Assembly (NCBI GenBank): GCA_965116335.1
Contig: OZ220677.1
Coordinates: 1,426,001 to 1,490,000 of the forward strand
Reading direction: 5' to 3'
Origin: G963663315 sp965116335
GTDB taxonomy: Bacteria > Pseudomonadota > Gammaproteobacteria > Arenicellales > Poriferihabitantaceae
DNA: 64,000 nt
A program made the position numbers and the translations under genes. How positions within the stretch are numbered: the stretch's first letter is position 1; each line of letters begins with the position of its first letter. The notes beneath the pieces were generated by a model, which saw nothing but the letters and a program-made list of their open reading frames with translations, was not told the origin of the DNA and ran no database searches. Of the stretch, positions 1-7,635 are shown piece by piece.

Positions 1-267
1 CAGCCATTCCAGGTTGAAATCGTGGTTCGCTTTTGCGCCCATTGATTTGTCCCAGCCGCCCTTGTTTACGCTGACCATCTTGCCGGCATGGCATGAAATC
101 CCGTTATTCGACAAAAAATACGGCGGATCGGCAAAAATCATGTCAAACAGGCCATCCGGATGATTTTCAGACCATTCTGCCATCAGGGTCAAGCTGTTGG
201 CATGGAACAAAGTAACCTGATCCGTCTCATATACCGGATGTAATCTCACGCCGCCAATCCCCCGCAT
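1..267 (-). CDS. Adenine-specific DNA methyltransferase, DpnA-like (3' end outside window)
   Basis: Partial gene: 89 codons read from an ATG at 267 and run off the left edge with no stop. Residues 47-50 are DPPY, the catalytic motif IV of N6-adenine methyltransferases, preceded by a FAD-type strand end and followed by FLSNNG and a lysine/glycine-rich loop. The arrangement resembles the second DpnII-type methylase (DpnA), which methylates GATC. Motif IV so close to the N-terminus, with the SAM-binding FxGxG expected near the missing C-terminus, fits the beta class. Its divergent neighbourhood on the left cannot be seen. Whether it belongs to a restriction system or is an orphan methylase is unknown. 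The target GATC is inference from resemblance only. Confidence 0.75.
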   Translation of the reverse strand, partial: MRGIGGVRLHPVYETDQVTLFHANSLTLMAEWSENHPDGLFDMIFADPPYFLSNNGISCHAGKMVSVNKGGWDKSMGAKANHDFNLEWL

Positions 268-335
268 TGCAACCGCTCTCCATTCATGCTAATCACCACT
301 CTAGCCCACACTCTGTAATTCCCGTAACTCACGCG

Positions 336-938
336 TTAAGTTCTTGAAAAGGAATAGACCTGTTTATCTGTGACCACGGTTGTCAACGGAATATCCCAGG
401 GTTCGACATTGATTTTTTTCACTTTTTGAATTTCGTGGGCAATGCCAATCAGTTCAGGCCGGGTGCTATCGGTATTCACAAGAAACTCGAAGGTTCTGTC
501 ATAAAACCCCCCACCCATGCCCAGACGATTGCCGCACTGGTCAAAAGCGACCAGCGGCAACAGCACCAGATCAAGATCCCGCGCCGCAATAATCCGGGTT
601 TGGGTAATTACCGGCTGCCTGATTCCGAACCGATTTTCCCTGAACCGGGTTTGCGGAGTCACTTCTGCAAAAACCAGTATACCACTGTCTCCCTGGACAA
701 CCGGCACAGTGGGTATTTTCTCATTTTCCTGGCACCATTGCATCACCCGGACGGGATCAATCTCACCGTCATTGACCAGATACATGGCAATGACTTGAGC
801 GAACTGGAATGAACGGACCGACAACAACTGTTCCAGCAACCCCGCAGAGGCCACATCGTGCTGAGCCGTGCTCAACGCATTGCGCCGGGTTCGCATTTCG
901 CGCCTCAGGAGCCCCTTTGTGTGCGCCGCATTACCCAC
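336..938 (-). CDS. fau: 5-formyltetrahydrofolate cyclo-ligase
   Basis: Converts 5-formyl-THF to 5,10-methenyl-THF using ATP, salvaging a folate side product in the cytosol. The family signature NRLGMGGGFYDR lies at residues 137-148, and the basic N-terminus LRREMRTRRNAL (11-22) is typical. Length 200 aa is normal. The start taken is the GTG at 938; the ATG at residue 15 is a shorter alternative. The GTG start lies within the 3' end of the 6S RNA gene just upstream, the usual ssrS-fau arrangement in Gammaproteobacteria, so the mRNA is probably made as a 6S RNA read-through transcript. Function is secure; the exact start is not. Confidence 0.9.
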   Translation of the reverse strand: MGNAAHTKGLLRREMRTRRNALSTAQHDVASAGLLEQLLSVRSFQFAQVIAMYLVNDGEIDPVRVMQWCQENEKIPTVPVVQGDSGILVFAEVTPQTRFRENRFGIRQPVITQTRIIAARDLDLVLLPLVAFDQCGNRLGMGGGFYDRTFEFLVNTDSTRPELIGIAHEIQKVKKINVEPWDIPLTTVVTDKQVYSFSRT

Positions 939-1112
939 GTGTGCCGTTGCTCACTTTACCTTGAACCGGAAGGTCCAAGTGGGTGCGAAGAACAACTTCG
1001 GGAATCGCGCCAGCTCATGCTGTGGTCATACTCGCCCATCGTTCATATCTGCACCCGGGGTGTTATGTTAGGTTCTAAGGGATTCGGAGAACTCATCGAA
1101 CACCGCAGGTAA
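931..1112 (-). ncRNA. ssrS: 6S RNA
   Basis: No protein gene fits the 266 bases between fau and zapA, which is the conserved position of ssrS. Read on the minus strand, the near-terminal segments (about 1097-1110 and 931-950) can pair imperfectly to form the long closing stem. Positions 959-979 form the conserved hairpin CTTGGACC-TTCC-GGTTCAAG, nearly identical to the one in enterobacterial 6S RNA. The RNA binds sigma-70 RNA polymerase holoenzyme and mimics an open promoter in stationary phase. Length of about 182 nt matches the family. Ends are estimates. A covariance-model search with the 6S family would settle them. Confidence 0.85.
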
Positions 1113-1204
1113 CGCCTGTGCAGTGTAACAGAGAATCCAGAAAAACACAGCCAAAGTGAAGGTCAATTACCGATTAACACGAGCCTGTTGTCCGGCATGG
1201 GCCA

Positions 1205-1531
1205 TCAGGGGGTGGCTTCCCCGAGTTTGTTGACCATTCTGTCGATGCGCTCGCGCAGGGAATCCAGGCGTACATTATCCGTATATTGGGCATCAACGGA
1301 TTTTTGTAACTGCAAAAAATCATAGCTGATATTCAATCCCGCCATCACCGCACAACGATCCTGCCCCATAATCTGTCCTTTCGCGGCAATCGCCCGAATC
1401 TGCTTGTCCAGGTATGCAGCCGCCTCGATCAACCCTTCAACTTCAGACTCGTCCGTATATACAATCGTGAATTCACGTTGCATAACGCTGACCTTGACAC
1501 TCAGATTTTTCCGTTCAGACAAGGGTTTCAT
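1205..1531 (-). CDS. zapA: Cell division protein ZapA
   Basis: Small cytosolic FtsZ-ring stabiliser that cross-links FtsZ filaments. The 108-aa product has the ZapA layout: a short beta-rich N-terminal head (about 9-30, with VSVMQREFTIV), a helix with YLDKQIRAIAAKG near 40-52, the conserved AVMAGLNISYDFL near 61-73, and a C-terminal coiled-coil helix. It sits just upstream of 6S RNA and downstream of the small zapB-like gene on the same strand, which is the usual neighbourhood. The start is ATG at 1531. Confidence 0.93.
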   Translation of the reverse strand: MKPLSERKNLSVKVSVMQREFTIVYTDESEVEGLIEAAAYLDKQIRAIAAKGQIMGQDRCAVMAGLNISYDFLQLQKSVDAQYTDNVRLDSLRERIDRMVNKLGEATP

Positions 1532-1565
1532 CGCTTTTTCACAGAGCGGACAAGGTGCGTGGCAG

Positions 1566-1766
1566 TCATGGCTGGATGGATTTCAGACGGGCGATAATGT
1601 GTTCCATACGATCACGCGCTATTTTGTTTTTTTTCTGTAATGCGGCAAATTCATTACGCATCATTTGTTGGTCCATTTTCAACACCTCATTTTCACGGCT
1701 CATATTCTCGCACAGTTCGAGTATATCCGCGATGCGCCGCTCCAGTTTCGCAATGGAATCTTCCAC
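1566..1766 (-). CDS. ZapB-like short coiled-coil protein (TIGR02449 family)
   Basis: The product is 66 aa when started at GTG 1766. I chose this start because AGGAAA lies about 9 bases upstream and the length matches the family (about 65-70 aa). A longer ORF continues upstream but would run into the divergent gene. The protein is one predicted coiled coil (KLERRIADILELCENMSREN, then heptads to residue about 60), with a basic C-terminus. The family is encoded directly upstream of zapA in many gammaproteobacteria and is presumed to work with ZapA at the division site. That role is inferred from context. Confidence 0.75.
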   Translation of the reverse strand: MEDSIAKLERRIADILELCENMSRENEVLKMDQQMMRNEFAALQKKNKIARDRMEHIIARLKSIQP

Positions 1767-1826
1767 CTGCAGGGTTTCCTGAGAATTTGTTGTATATTCT
1801 TGTTTGGCCACACTCGCTATTATCCA

Positions 1827-2363
1827 ATGACTGACCTGGCATTTCAACAGAAAATCTATCTGGAACTGGACCAAAAACTGAGATTAACCGCTTTCAACGG
1901 CGGCGCCCCGGAAGCGCATGGGCTGCTGTCCGGCCTGGCGTGCAGGGGAATTACTGTACAGGATCTGCAGAACAAGCTCTGGCTATTCCAGCTCAACAGT
2001 GATGATCCGGATTCAATCCTGCTACAGGGATTGTTCGAATTGATACTCAGGGATTTACAGTCATCCACCCTGACATACCGTATTTTACTGCCGGATGATG
2101 ATTCGAGCCCGATCATCAGAACCGATGAAATTGCCAACTGGTGTGGAGGCTATATGCAGGGTTTTCTCCATGATGGGGACTCCGCGTTCTCCAATAGCAA
2201 TGAAACCATCCGCGAAATACTGGAAGACATCATGGATATGGGTGGATTGCATCTGCAACAGGACAGCATGGAAGAAGCCGAGAAATCCATTGCCCAGATC
2301 GAAGAATATCTGCGAGTTGGCGTACAATTGATATATGATGAAATCACCAGAAACGCCGAATAA
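1827..2363 (+). CDS. ygfB: YecA/YgfB family protein (UPF0149)
   Basis: 178-aa protein of unknown biochemical role. Family hallmarks are present: APEAHGLLSGL at 27-37 and the diagnostic WCGGYMQGFLHD at 105-116. Start is ATG 1827 (MTDLAFQQ). An in-frame ORF extends 54 codons upstream, but that part lies antisense to the divergent zapB-like gene and lacks family similarity. It is the first gene of the pepP-ubiH-ubiI unit, 8 bases before pepP, the order found in Escherichia coli and relatives. Confidence 0.88.
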   Translation: MTDLAFQQKIYLELDQKLRLTAFNGGAPEAHGLLSGLACRGITVQDLQNKLWLFQLNSDDPDSILLQGLFELILRDLQSSTLTYRILLPDDDSSPIIRTDEIANWCGGYMQGFLHDGDSAFSNSNETIREILEDIMDMGGLHLQQDSMEEAEKSIAQIEEYLRVGVQLIYDEITRNAE

Positions 2364-2371
2364 AACACGAT

Positions 2372-3673
2372 ATGAACCCGAAAATATTTGCTGACCGCCG
2401 AGCCGACCTGATCGAAATGATCGGAGACGGCATTGCCATACTGTCCACGGCAAACCACCAACCCCGCAATGGCGATGTGCTGTTCCCGTTCAGGCCGGAC
2501 AGTGATTTTTATTATCTCACCCATTTCCCGGAACCGGAAGCCATCGCCGTATTCGCACCCGGACGGAGCGACGGGGAATTTCTTCTTTTTTGCCGGGAAC
2601 GTGACGCCGATAAGGAACAATGGGACGGGTTGCGGGCAGGCTTGCACGGAGCCGTTGAGCAGTATGGTGCTGATCAAGCCTTCCCGATTGGTGAGTTCAG
2701 TGACCAGTTGCCCGGATTGCTGGACAGCCGTGAAAAGATCTATGGCATGATCGGTCGGTATCCTGATCTGGACCATAAATTGTTAGCCGCGACCAATACC
2801 GTCCGTGGCCAGCGCCGATCCGGTGTCCATCCGCCCGACGGATACATTGATCTGCGTAATATGCTGCATGAGATGCGACTGATCAAAAGCCGGGAAGAGG
2901 TAAAACAGATGCGTGCGGCGGCGAAACTCGCAGCGGCGGGTCATGTCCGCGCGATGCAGTACACCGCTCCCGGCAAGAAGGAATTTCAGGTGCAAGCCGA
3001 ACTGGAATGTGAATTCCGGCTGGGTGGCAGCGAATCTCCCGCCTACCCCTCAATCGTTGCCGGCGGGAAAAACGCCTGCATCCTCCACTATATCGACAAT
3101 AATTGTGAGCTGCGTGACGGCGACCTGCTGCTGATTGATGCCGGTGCCGAGCTGGATTGTTACGCCTCGGATATTACCCGGACATTTCCGGTCAATGGGA
3201 AATTCTCCAGCGAACAGAAGATACTCTATGAAATCGTACTCGCCGCCCAGCAATCGGCCCTGCAACAGGTTCGCTCCGGGCACAGCTTCAATGATTATCA
3301 CCAGGCTGCGGCGCGTGTGTTGACCGAGGGGTTGGTGGATATTGGATTGCTGAAAGGCGAGGTCAATGAATTGATAGAGACCGGAGCCCACCGCAGATTC
3401 TACATGCACGGCGCCGGGCACTGGCTGGGTATGGATGTGCATGATGCAGGCGACTACAAGATTGATGGCCAATGGCGGCTGCTGGAGCCTGGCATGGTAT
3501 TGACAGTTGAACCCGGCCTCTACATTGACTCCGGCGAGGATATCGCTCCACAGTGGCGCAATACCGGCATCAGGATTGAGGATGATGTCCATGTAACCAG
3601 CCAGGAATGTGAGATTCTGACTGGAGACGTGCCCCGGCAAGCCGAGGAAATCGAAGTGCTGATGGCAGGCTAA
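2372..3673 (+). CDS. pepP: Xaa-Pro aminopeptidase P
   Basis: Cytosolic metallopeptidase releasing N-terminal residues that precede proline. The 433-aa product has an N-terminal creatinase-like domain (1-170) and a pita-bread catalytic domain. The five expected manganese ligands are visible: D256 (LLLIDAG), D267 (YASDITR), H350 (HGAGHWLG), E380 (LTVEPG) and E403 (GIRIEDD), with the 11-residue spacing between the two Asp ligands seen in the E. coli enzyme. Its stop codon overlaps the ubiH start by one base (TAATG), so the genes are probably translationally coupled. Confidence 0.96.
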   Translation: MNPKIFADRRADLIEMIGDGIAILSTANHQPRNGDVLFPFRPDSDFYYLTHFPEPEAIAVFAPGRSDGEFLLFCRERDADKEQWDGLRAGLHGAVEQYGADQAFPIGEFSDQLPGLLDSREKIYGMIGRYPDLDHKLLAATNTVRGQRRSGVHPPDGYIDLRNMLHEMRLIKSREEVKQMRAAAKLAAAGHVRAMQYTAPGKKEFQVQAELECEFRLGGSESPAYPSIVAGGKNACILHYIDNNCELRDGDLLLIDAGAELDCYASDITRTFPVNGKFSSEQKILYEIVLAAQQSALQQVRSGHSFNDYHQAAARVLTEGLVDIGLLKGEVNELIETGAHRRFYMHGAGHWLGMDVHDAGDYKIDGQWRLLEPGMVLTVEPGLYIDSGEDIAPQWRNTGIRIEDDVHVTSQECEILTGDVPRQAEEIEVLMAG

Positions 3674-4959
3674 TGACGGCGACTGACCTGACAGAAGATC
3701 GGTTCGATGTCATTATCATCGGCGGGGGGCTGGTCGGTGCCAGTCTGGCCATAGCCCTGCAATCCTCCGGCAAGAGCATGATGCTGGTTGAGCCTGAGCC
3801 TCCTGATGGTGACCACCAACCACACGATGACCGGCGCAGCATTGCCCTGACCTGGAGCTCGAAACTCGTTTTGGGCGCAATCGGCGTGTGGCAGGATATC
3901 GCATCCCGCAAAGCCGAACCCATCAAGGATATTCATGTCTCCGACCGCGGCCATGCAGGGCAAACCCGGCTGTCTCACCGCCATGCGGGGACAGACGCGC
4001 TGGGCTATGTCGTACCAGCCAGCGTACTGAATCAAACGCTGTGGCAGCAACTGCGATCGATACCGGAGCTAATGCTGTGTTGTCCCGGCAGTGTATCTGC
4101 CCTCAGCCCCGCCACAACCGGGTGCACGGTCACCCTCGCCCTGCCGGAAACCACCAGACAAGTCACGGCAAGGCTGGTGGTGCTTGCCGATGGTGGAAAG
4201 GGCGGCATCGCCGATCAACTGGGCTACAAACCGCAACTGCGGGAATATCCCCAATCCGCGATTCTCAGTATTGTCAATACAGACCGGCCGCATCACGGAC
4301 GCGCCTACGAGCGTTTTACCGATGAAGGCCCGCTTGCGCTGCTGCCTCACTCCACTCTGGGAGCCCAGGACAGCGACCGGCACAGATACGCGGTAGTATG
4401 GACCACTCGAAAAGAAAACGTGTCCGCCAGATTGAGCCTGGATGATGCGGAGTTTGCTGATCAACTGCAAAGAACATTTGGTGACCGCGCTGGCCACTTC
4501 AGCAGTCCCTGTCAGCGCAGCGTTTACCCGCTGAAGCGCTTGCGCCTGCGCTCACTGGCCGCACAACGTAGCGTGATAATCGGCAATGCGGCGCATACCG
4601 TCCATCCCGTTGCAGGGCAAGGGTTCAATCTGGGATTGCGGGATGTAGCAGCTCTCGCGGAAGCCATCTATTCGTGCCCGGTTCATGATCTGGGCAGCCC
4701 GTCTATGCTGGAGAAATATGCCGCATCAAGAACCCGTGATATACGAATGGTTGATTGTTTTACTCATGGCCTGATTACCTTGTTCACTCACCGTTCCGGC
4801 GGCGTTCGTCTGGCCCGGAATCTGGGACTCACCGTGATCGGACACTTGCCCCCGGCCAAACGATTTCTATTGAAAAGAAGTATGGGCATGGCGGGGAAAC
4901 AGAGTCGCCTCACACTCGGCCTGCCACTCGATGATCGGCCACCCCGTCCGGCGCCATGA
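3673..4959 (+). CDS. ubiH: 2-octaprenyl-6-methoxyphenol hydroxylase-type FAD monooxygenase
   Basis: Flavin monooxygenase of ubiquinone biosynthesis, acting on the membrane-bound polyprenyl phenol ring. The 428-aa product shows GGGLVG (17-22) for the FAD ADP moiety, an ADGG element at 172-175 and the second FAD motif GNAAHTVHPVAGQGFNLG (304-321), which is diagnostic of the UbiH/UbiI/UbiF group. Position directly after pepP identifies it as UbiH. Its end overlaps the next flavoprotein gene by four bases. Exact ring position (C6 versus C5) is inferred from gene order. Confidence 0.92.
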   Translation: MTATDLTEDRFDVIIIGGGLVGASLAIALQSSGKSMMLVEPEPPDGDHQPHDDRRSIALTWSSKLVLGAIGVWQDIASRKAEPIKDIHVSDRGHAGQTRLSHRHAGTDALGYVVPASVLNQTLWQQLRSIPELMLCCPGSVSALSPATTGCTVTLALPETTRQVTARLVVLADGGKGGIADQLGYKPQLREYPQSAILSIVNTDRPHHGRAYERFTDEGPLALLPHSTLGAQDSDRHRYAVVWTTRKENVSARLSLDDAEFADQLQRTFGDRAGHFSSPCQRSVYPLKRLRLRSLAAQRSVIIGNAAHTVHPVAGQGFNLGLRDVAALAEAIYSCPVHDLGSPSMLEKYAASRTRDIRMVDCFTHGLITLFTHRSGGVRLARNLGLTVIGHLPPAKRFLLKRSMGMAGKQSRLTLGLPLDDRPPRPAP

Positions 4960-6176
4960 CCCGGTCCGGACAGATTCATGACATTGTGATTGCGGGCGCC
5001 GGTCTGGTGGGCATCACCGCCGCCTGCCTGTTCGCCCGCTCGGGATTGAAGGTCGCCCTGCTGGATGACCAGGCAATCCGCTCGCTGGGCGAATGCCCGA
5101 ACCCGGTGCTGTATGGCAGAGTCAGTGCCATCAATATCGCGTCCATGAATCTGTTCTCGGCTCTGGGTGCCTGGGACAGCATCACCGACAGACGGGTCAG
5201 CCCCTACCGCTCCATGCGCGTATGGGAGGACAACAGTGACATCGAAATATCCTTCAATGCACAGGCAATAGGGCAACAGCAACTGGGGTTCATCGTTGAA
5301 AACAGCGCCATCATCTCGGCATTGATCGAAAAACTGAGGCAAAATTACAACGTCACGCTGTTCGAGAACACCCGACTTCTCGACCGTCAGGCTGAAGCGG
5401 ACAAATTGACGTTGTTCACCGATAACAACCAGACCCTGCAATGCAGATTATTGCTGGGGGCGGATGGCGCACACTCCAGGGTCAGGCAAATCAGCGCAAT
5501 TGACTCGCAGGTTTTCGACTATCAGCAACACGCCATTGTCACCCGGATTGTGACTGAAAAACCTCATCAAGCCACCGCATGGCAGGTTTTCCTGCCCACC
5601 GGACCAGTCGCGTTACTACCTCTGCCCGATGGCACAAGTTCTGTCGTCTGGTCCTGCGACAACACATTCGCGAACAGCGTAATGGCAATGAGTGATGAGC
5701 AATTCTGTGATGCCCTTGGTTCCTGTTTCGCTCGTCATGTCGGCGCGGTGACAAGCTGTGAAGACCGCTCGCAATTCCCGCTTGTGCAACAGCACGCCCG
5801 CACCTACATCGCAAAACGCACGGCATTGTGCGGGGACGCCGCGCATACTACCCATCCGCTGGCCGGGCTGGGCGCAAACATCGGATTCATGGATGCCGCC
5901 GCCATCGCCGAAGTGGCCGATGCTGCCGCAGAGCGGAATATAGACATCGGCAATCGTTCTGTACTGCGCCGCTATGAGCGCTGGCGAAAAGGAGAAAATA
6001 CGCTGGTGCTGGAAACCATGAAAGGTTTCAAGACCCTGTTTGCGAAAGAACAAAAAGTGGTCAGGATGGCGCGTCAGGCCGGACTGGGACTGGTCGATAG
6101 CGCCACTCCACTCAAAAACCGCCTGGCCCGATTCGCCATGGGCCTGTCCGGAGACCTGCCGGAGATCTGTAGATAA
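4956..6176 (+). CDS. ubiI: UbiH/UbiI family FAD hydroxylase
   Basis: Second flavin monooxygenase of the ubiquinone pathway, 406 aa. It contains GAGLVG (14-19), GADGAHSRVR (168-177) and GDAAHTTHPLAGLGANIG (293-310). In E. coli the gene after ubiH is ubiI (visC), the C5-hydroxylase, so that is the best guess. UbiF- or UbiL-type specificity cannot be excluded from sequence alone. It starts at an ATG overlapping the ubiH stop by four bases and is the last gene of the operon before fur. Confidence 0.88.
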   Translation: MTRSGQIHDIVIAGAGLVGITAACLFARSGLKVALLDDQAIRSLGECPNPVLYGRVSAINIASMNLFSALGAWDSITDRRVSPYRSMRVWEDNSDIEISFNAQAIGQQQLGFIVENSAIISALIEKLRQNYNVTLFENTRLLDRQAEADKLTLFTDNNQTLQCRLLLGADGAHSRVRQISAIDSQVFDYQQHAIVTRIVTEKPHQATAWQVFLPTGPVALLPLPDGTSSVVWSCDNTFANSVMAMSDEQFCDALGSCFARHVGAVTSCEDRSQFPLVQQHARTYIAKRTALCGDAAHTTHPLAGLGANIGFMDAAAIAEVADAAAERNIDIGNRSVLRRYERWRKGENTLVLETMKGFKTLFAKEQKVVRMARQAGLGLVDSATPLKNRLARFAMGLSGDLPEICR

Positions 6177-6207
6177 CATCAACATACGGCATTTGATTAA
6201 CCCGTTG

Positions 6208-6216
6208 TGATACAAT
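6208..6216 (+). promoter_or_regulatory. Extended -10 promoter of fur
   Basis: TG-A-TACAAT is an extended -10 element with no good -35 upstream. The expected transcription start, about seven bases after the last T, falls on or beside the GTG start codon at 6223, so the fur transcript may be nearly leaderless. Confidence 0.5.
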
Positions 6217-6222
6217 TACGGG

Positions 6223-6639
6223 GTGGACAGTTCCGACTTAAAACAGGCAGGCCTTAAAACCACGTTGCCGCGGTTGCGGGTGCTTTCCATTCTTGAGGAT
6301 AGTGAGGTACGCCACCTTTCTGCCGACGAAATCTATAAGAGCCTGTCGCAGGATGACAGTACCATTGGGCTGGCTACTGTGTATCGGGTATTGACCCAGT
6401 TTGAAGACGCTGGCCTGGTGATCCGCCACAATTTTGAAGGGGGCCGCTCGGTGTTCGAGCTGAATGATGAGGATCATCATGATCACATGGTCTGTGTCAA
6501 ATGCGGCAGCGTGATTGAGTTTTTTGACAGAAGAATAGAGGAGCAACAGGAAAAGGTGGCTGTCGATCATGGTTTCACGATCCAGGACCATTCACTTACG
6601 CTTTTTGGCACCTGTAACCACTGTACGCACCACTCATAA
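6223..6639 (+). CDS. fur: Ferric uptake regulator Fur
   Basis: Iron-responsive repressor, 138 aa. Winged-helix DNA-binding domain at 1-80 with the recognition segment TIGLATVYRVL (47-57). Metal sites follow: HHDH at 85-88, CVKC at 91-94 and CNHC at 131-134, i.e. both cysteine pairs for structural zinc. Start is GTG 6223; the N-terminal GLKTTLPR aligns with the beginning of other Fur proteins, so no upstream extension is needed. It is transcribed after the ubiquinone genes but has its own candidate promoter. Confidence 0.95.
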   Translation: MDSSDLKQAGLKTTLPRLRVLSILEDSEVRHLSADEIYKSLSQDDSTIGLATVYRVLTQFEDAGLVIRHNFEGGRSVFELNDEDHHDHMVCVKCGSVIEFFDRRIEEQQEKVAVDHGFTIQDHSLTLFGTCNHCTHHS

Positions 6640-6666
6640 TCCGTACCCAATCCAAGGCCCTGCATC

Positions 6667-7608
6667 ATGCGAACATTGATTACCGGCTCGTTTGCCTATG
6701 ACACCATCATGGTTTTTGAGGATCAGTTCAAGAACCATATTCTGCCCGACCAGGTGCATATTCTGAATGTCAGTTTTTTCGTCCCGGAAATGCGAAAGGA
6801 GTTTGGCGGTTGTGCTGGCAACATAGCCTGGAACCTGCATTTGCTGGGTGGAGACGCAGTACCCATGGGCACCACCGGAGAGGATTTTGCTCCCTATCGC
6901 AAGCGTCTGATCGATACCGGACTGAATGACGAGTTTGTAACCGAGGTCCCGGATACTTATACCGCGCAAGCCTTCCTGACAACAGACATCGACAACAATC
7001 AAATCATCGCGTTTCATCCCGGCGCAATGAGTTATGCTCATCACAACCGGGTTTCAGATGCTGGCCAGATCGACCTGGGCATTGTCGCACCGGATGGAAG
7101 AGACGCGATGATCCAGCATTGTGCCCAATTTGCCGAGGCTGGTATTCCTTTCTTCTTTGACCCCGGTCAGGGTTTGCCGATGTTCAACGGTGCAGAGCTG
7201 GAGACATTCATTGATCAGGCGACCTGGCTGTGTGTGAACGATTATGAGTCCGAAATGCTGATGGAAAAAACCGGCAAATCCCTGCAACAGGTGGCGGACA
7301 AGGTTGAGGCACTGATCATCACACGGGGCGATAAAGGCGCCGACATCCATGCCAATGGCCAGCAGTTTCACATCGACCCAATCGCGGTCTCACAAGTCAA
7401 GGACCCGACCGGCTGCGGGGACGCATTCCGCTCAGGTCTGCTGTTTGGCATTGCCAACCAATGGGACTGGTTATCAGCCGGGCGGCTCGCATCGCTGATG
7501 GGAGGCGTCAAGATCGAACATTCCGGCACACAGAACCATGCACCGACAAAGAGCGATCTCGAGGCACGCTACAAGGAGAATTTCGGAGACGAGATAACAC
7601 TCGGCTAA
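6667..7608 (+). CDS. PfkB-family carbohydrate/adenosine kinase
   Basis: Ribokinase-superfamily sugar or nucleoside kinase, 313 aa. The substrate-binding loop GGCAGNIAWNLHLLGG spans 47-62, and the catalytic signature DPTGCGDAF spans 246-254, with D252 as the base. The N-terminal GSFAYDTIM and the length match the bacterial group annotated as adenosine kinase, which would phosphorylate adenosine to AMP. Substrate is not certain from sequence. It lies 27 bases after fur on the same strand and converges on purF. Confidence 0.8.
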   Translation: MRTLITGSFAYDTIMVFEDQFKNHILPDQVHILNVSFFVPEMRKEFGGCAGNIAWNLHLLGGDAVPMGTTGEDFAPYRKRLIDTGLNDEFVTEVPDTYTAQAFLTTDIDNNQIIAFHPGAMSYAHHNRVSDAGQIDLGIVAPDGRDAMIQHCAQFAEAGIPFFFDPGQGLPMFNGAELETFIDQATWLCVNDYESEMLMEKTGKSLQQVADKVEALIITRGDKGADIHANGQQFHIDPIAVSQVKDPTGCGDAFRSGLLFGIANQWDWLSAGRLASLMGGVKIEHSGTQNHAPTKSDLEARYKENFGDEITLG

Positions 7609-7635
7609 CCATCCGGCGAGTAGATGGCACGGACT

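Noticed and set aside
1665..1826. 54-codon upstream extension of the ygfB ORF
   Set aside because: It lies antisense to the zapB-like gene and has no family similarity; the protein aligns from ATG 1827.
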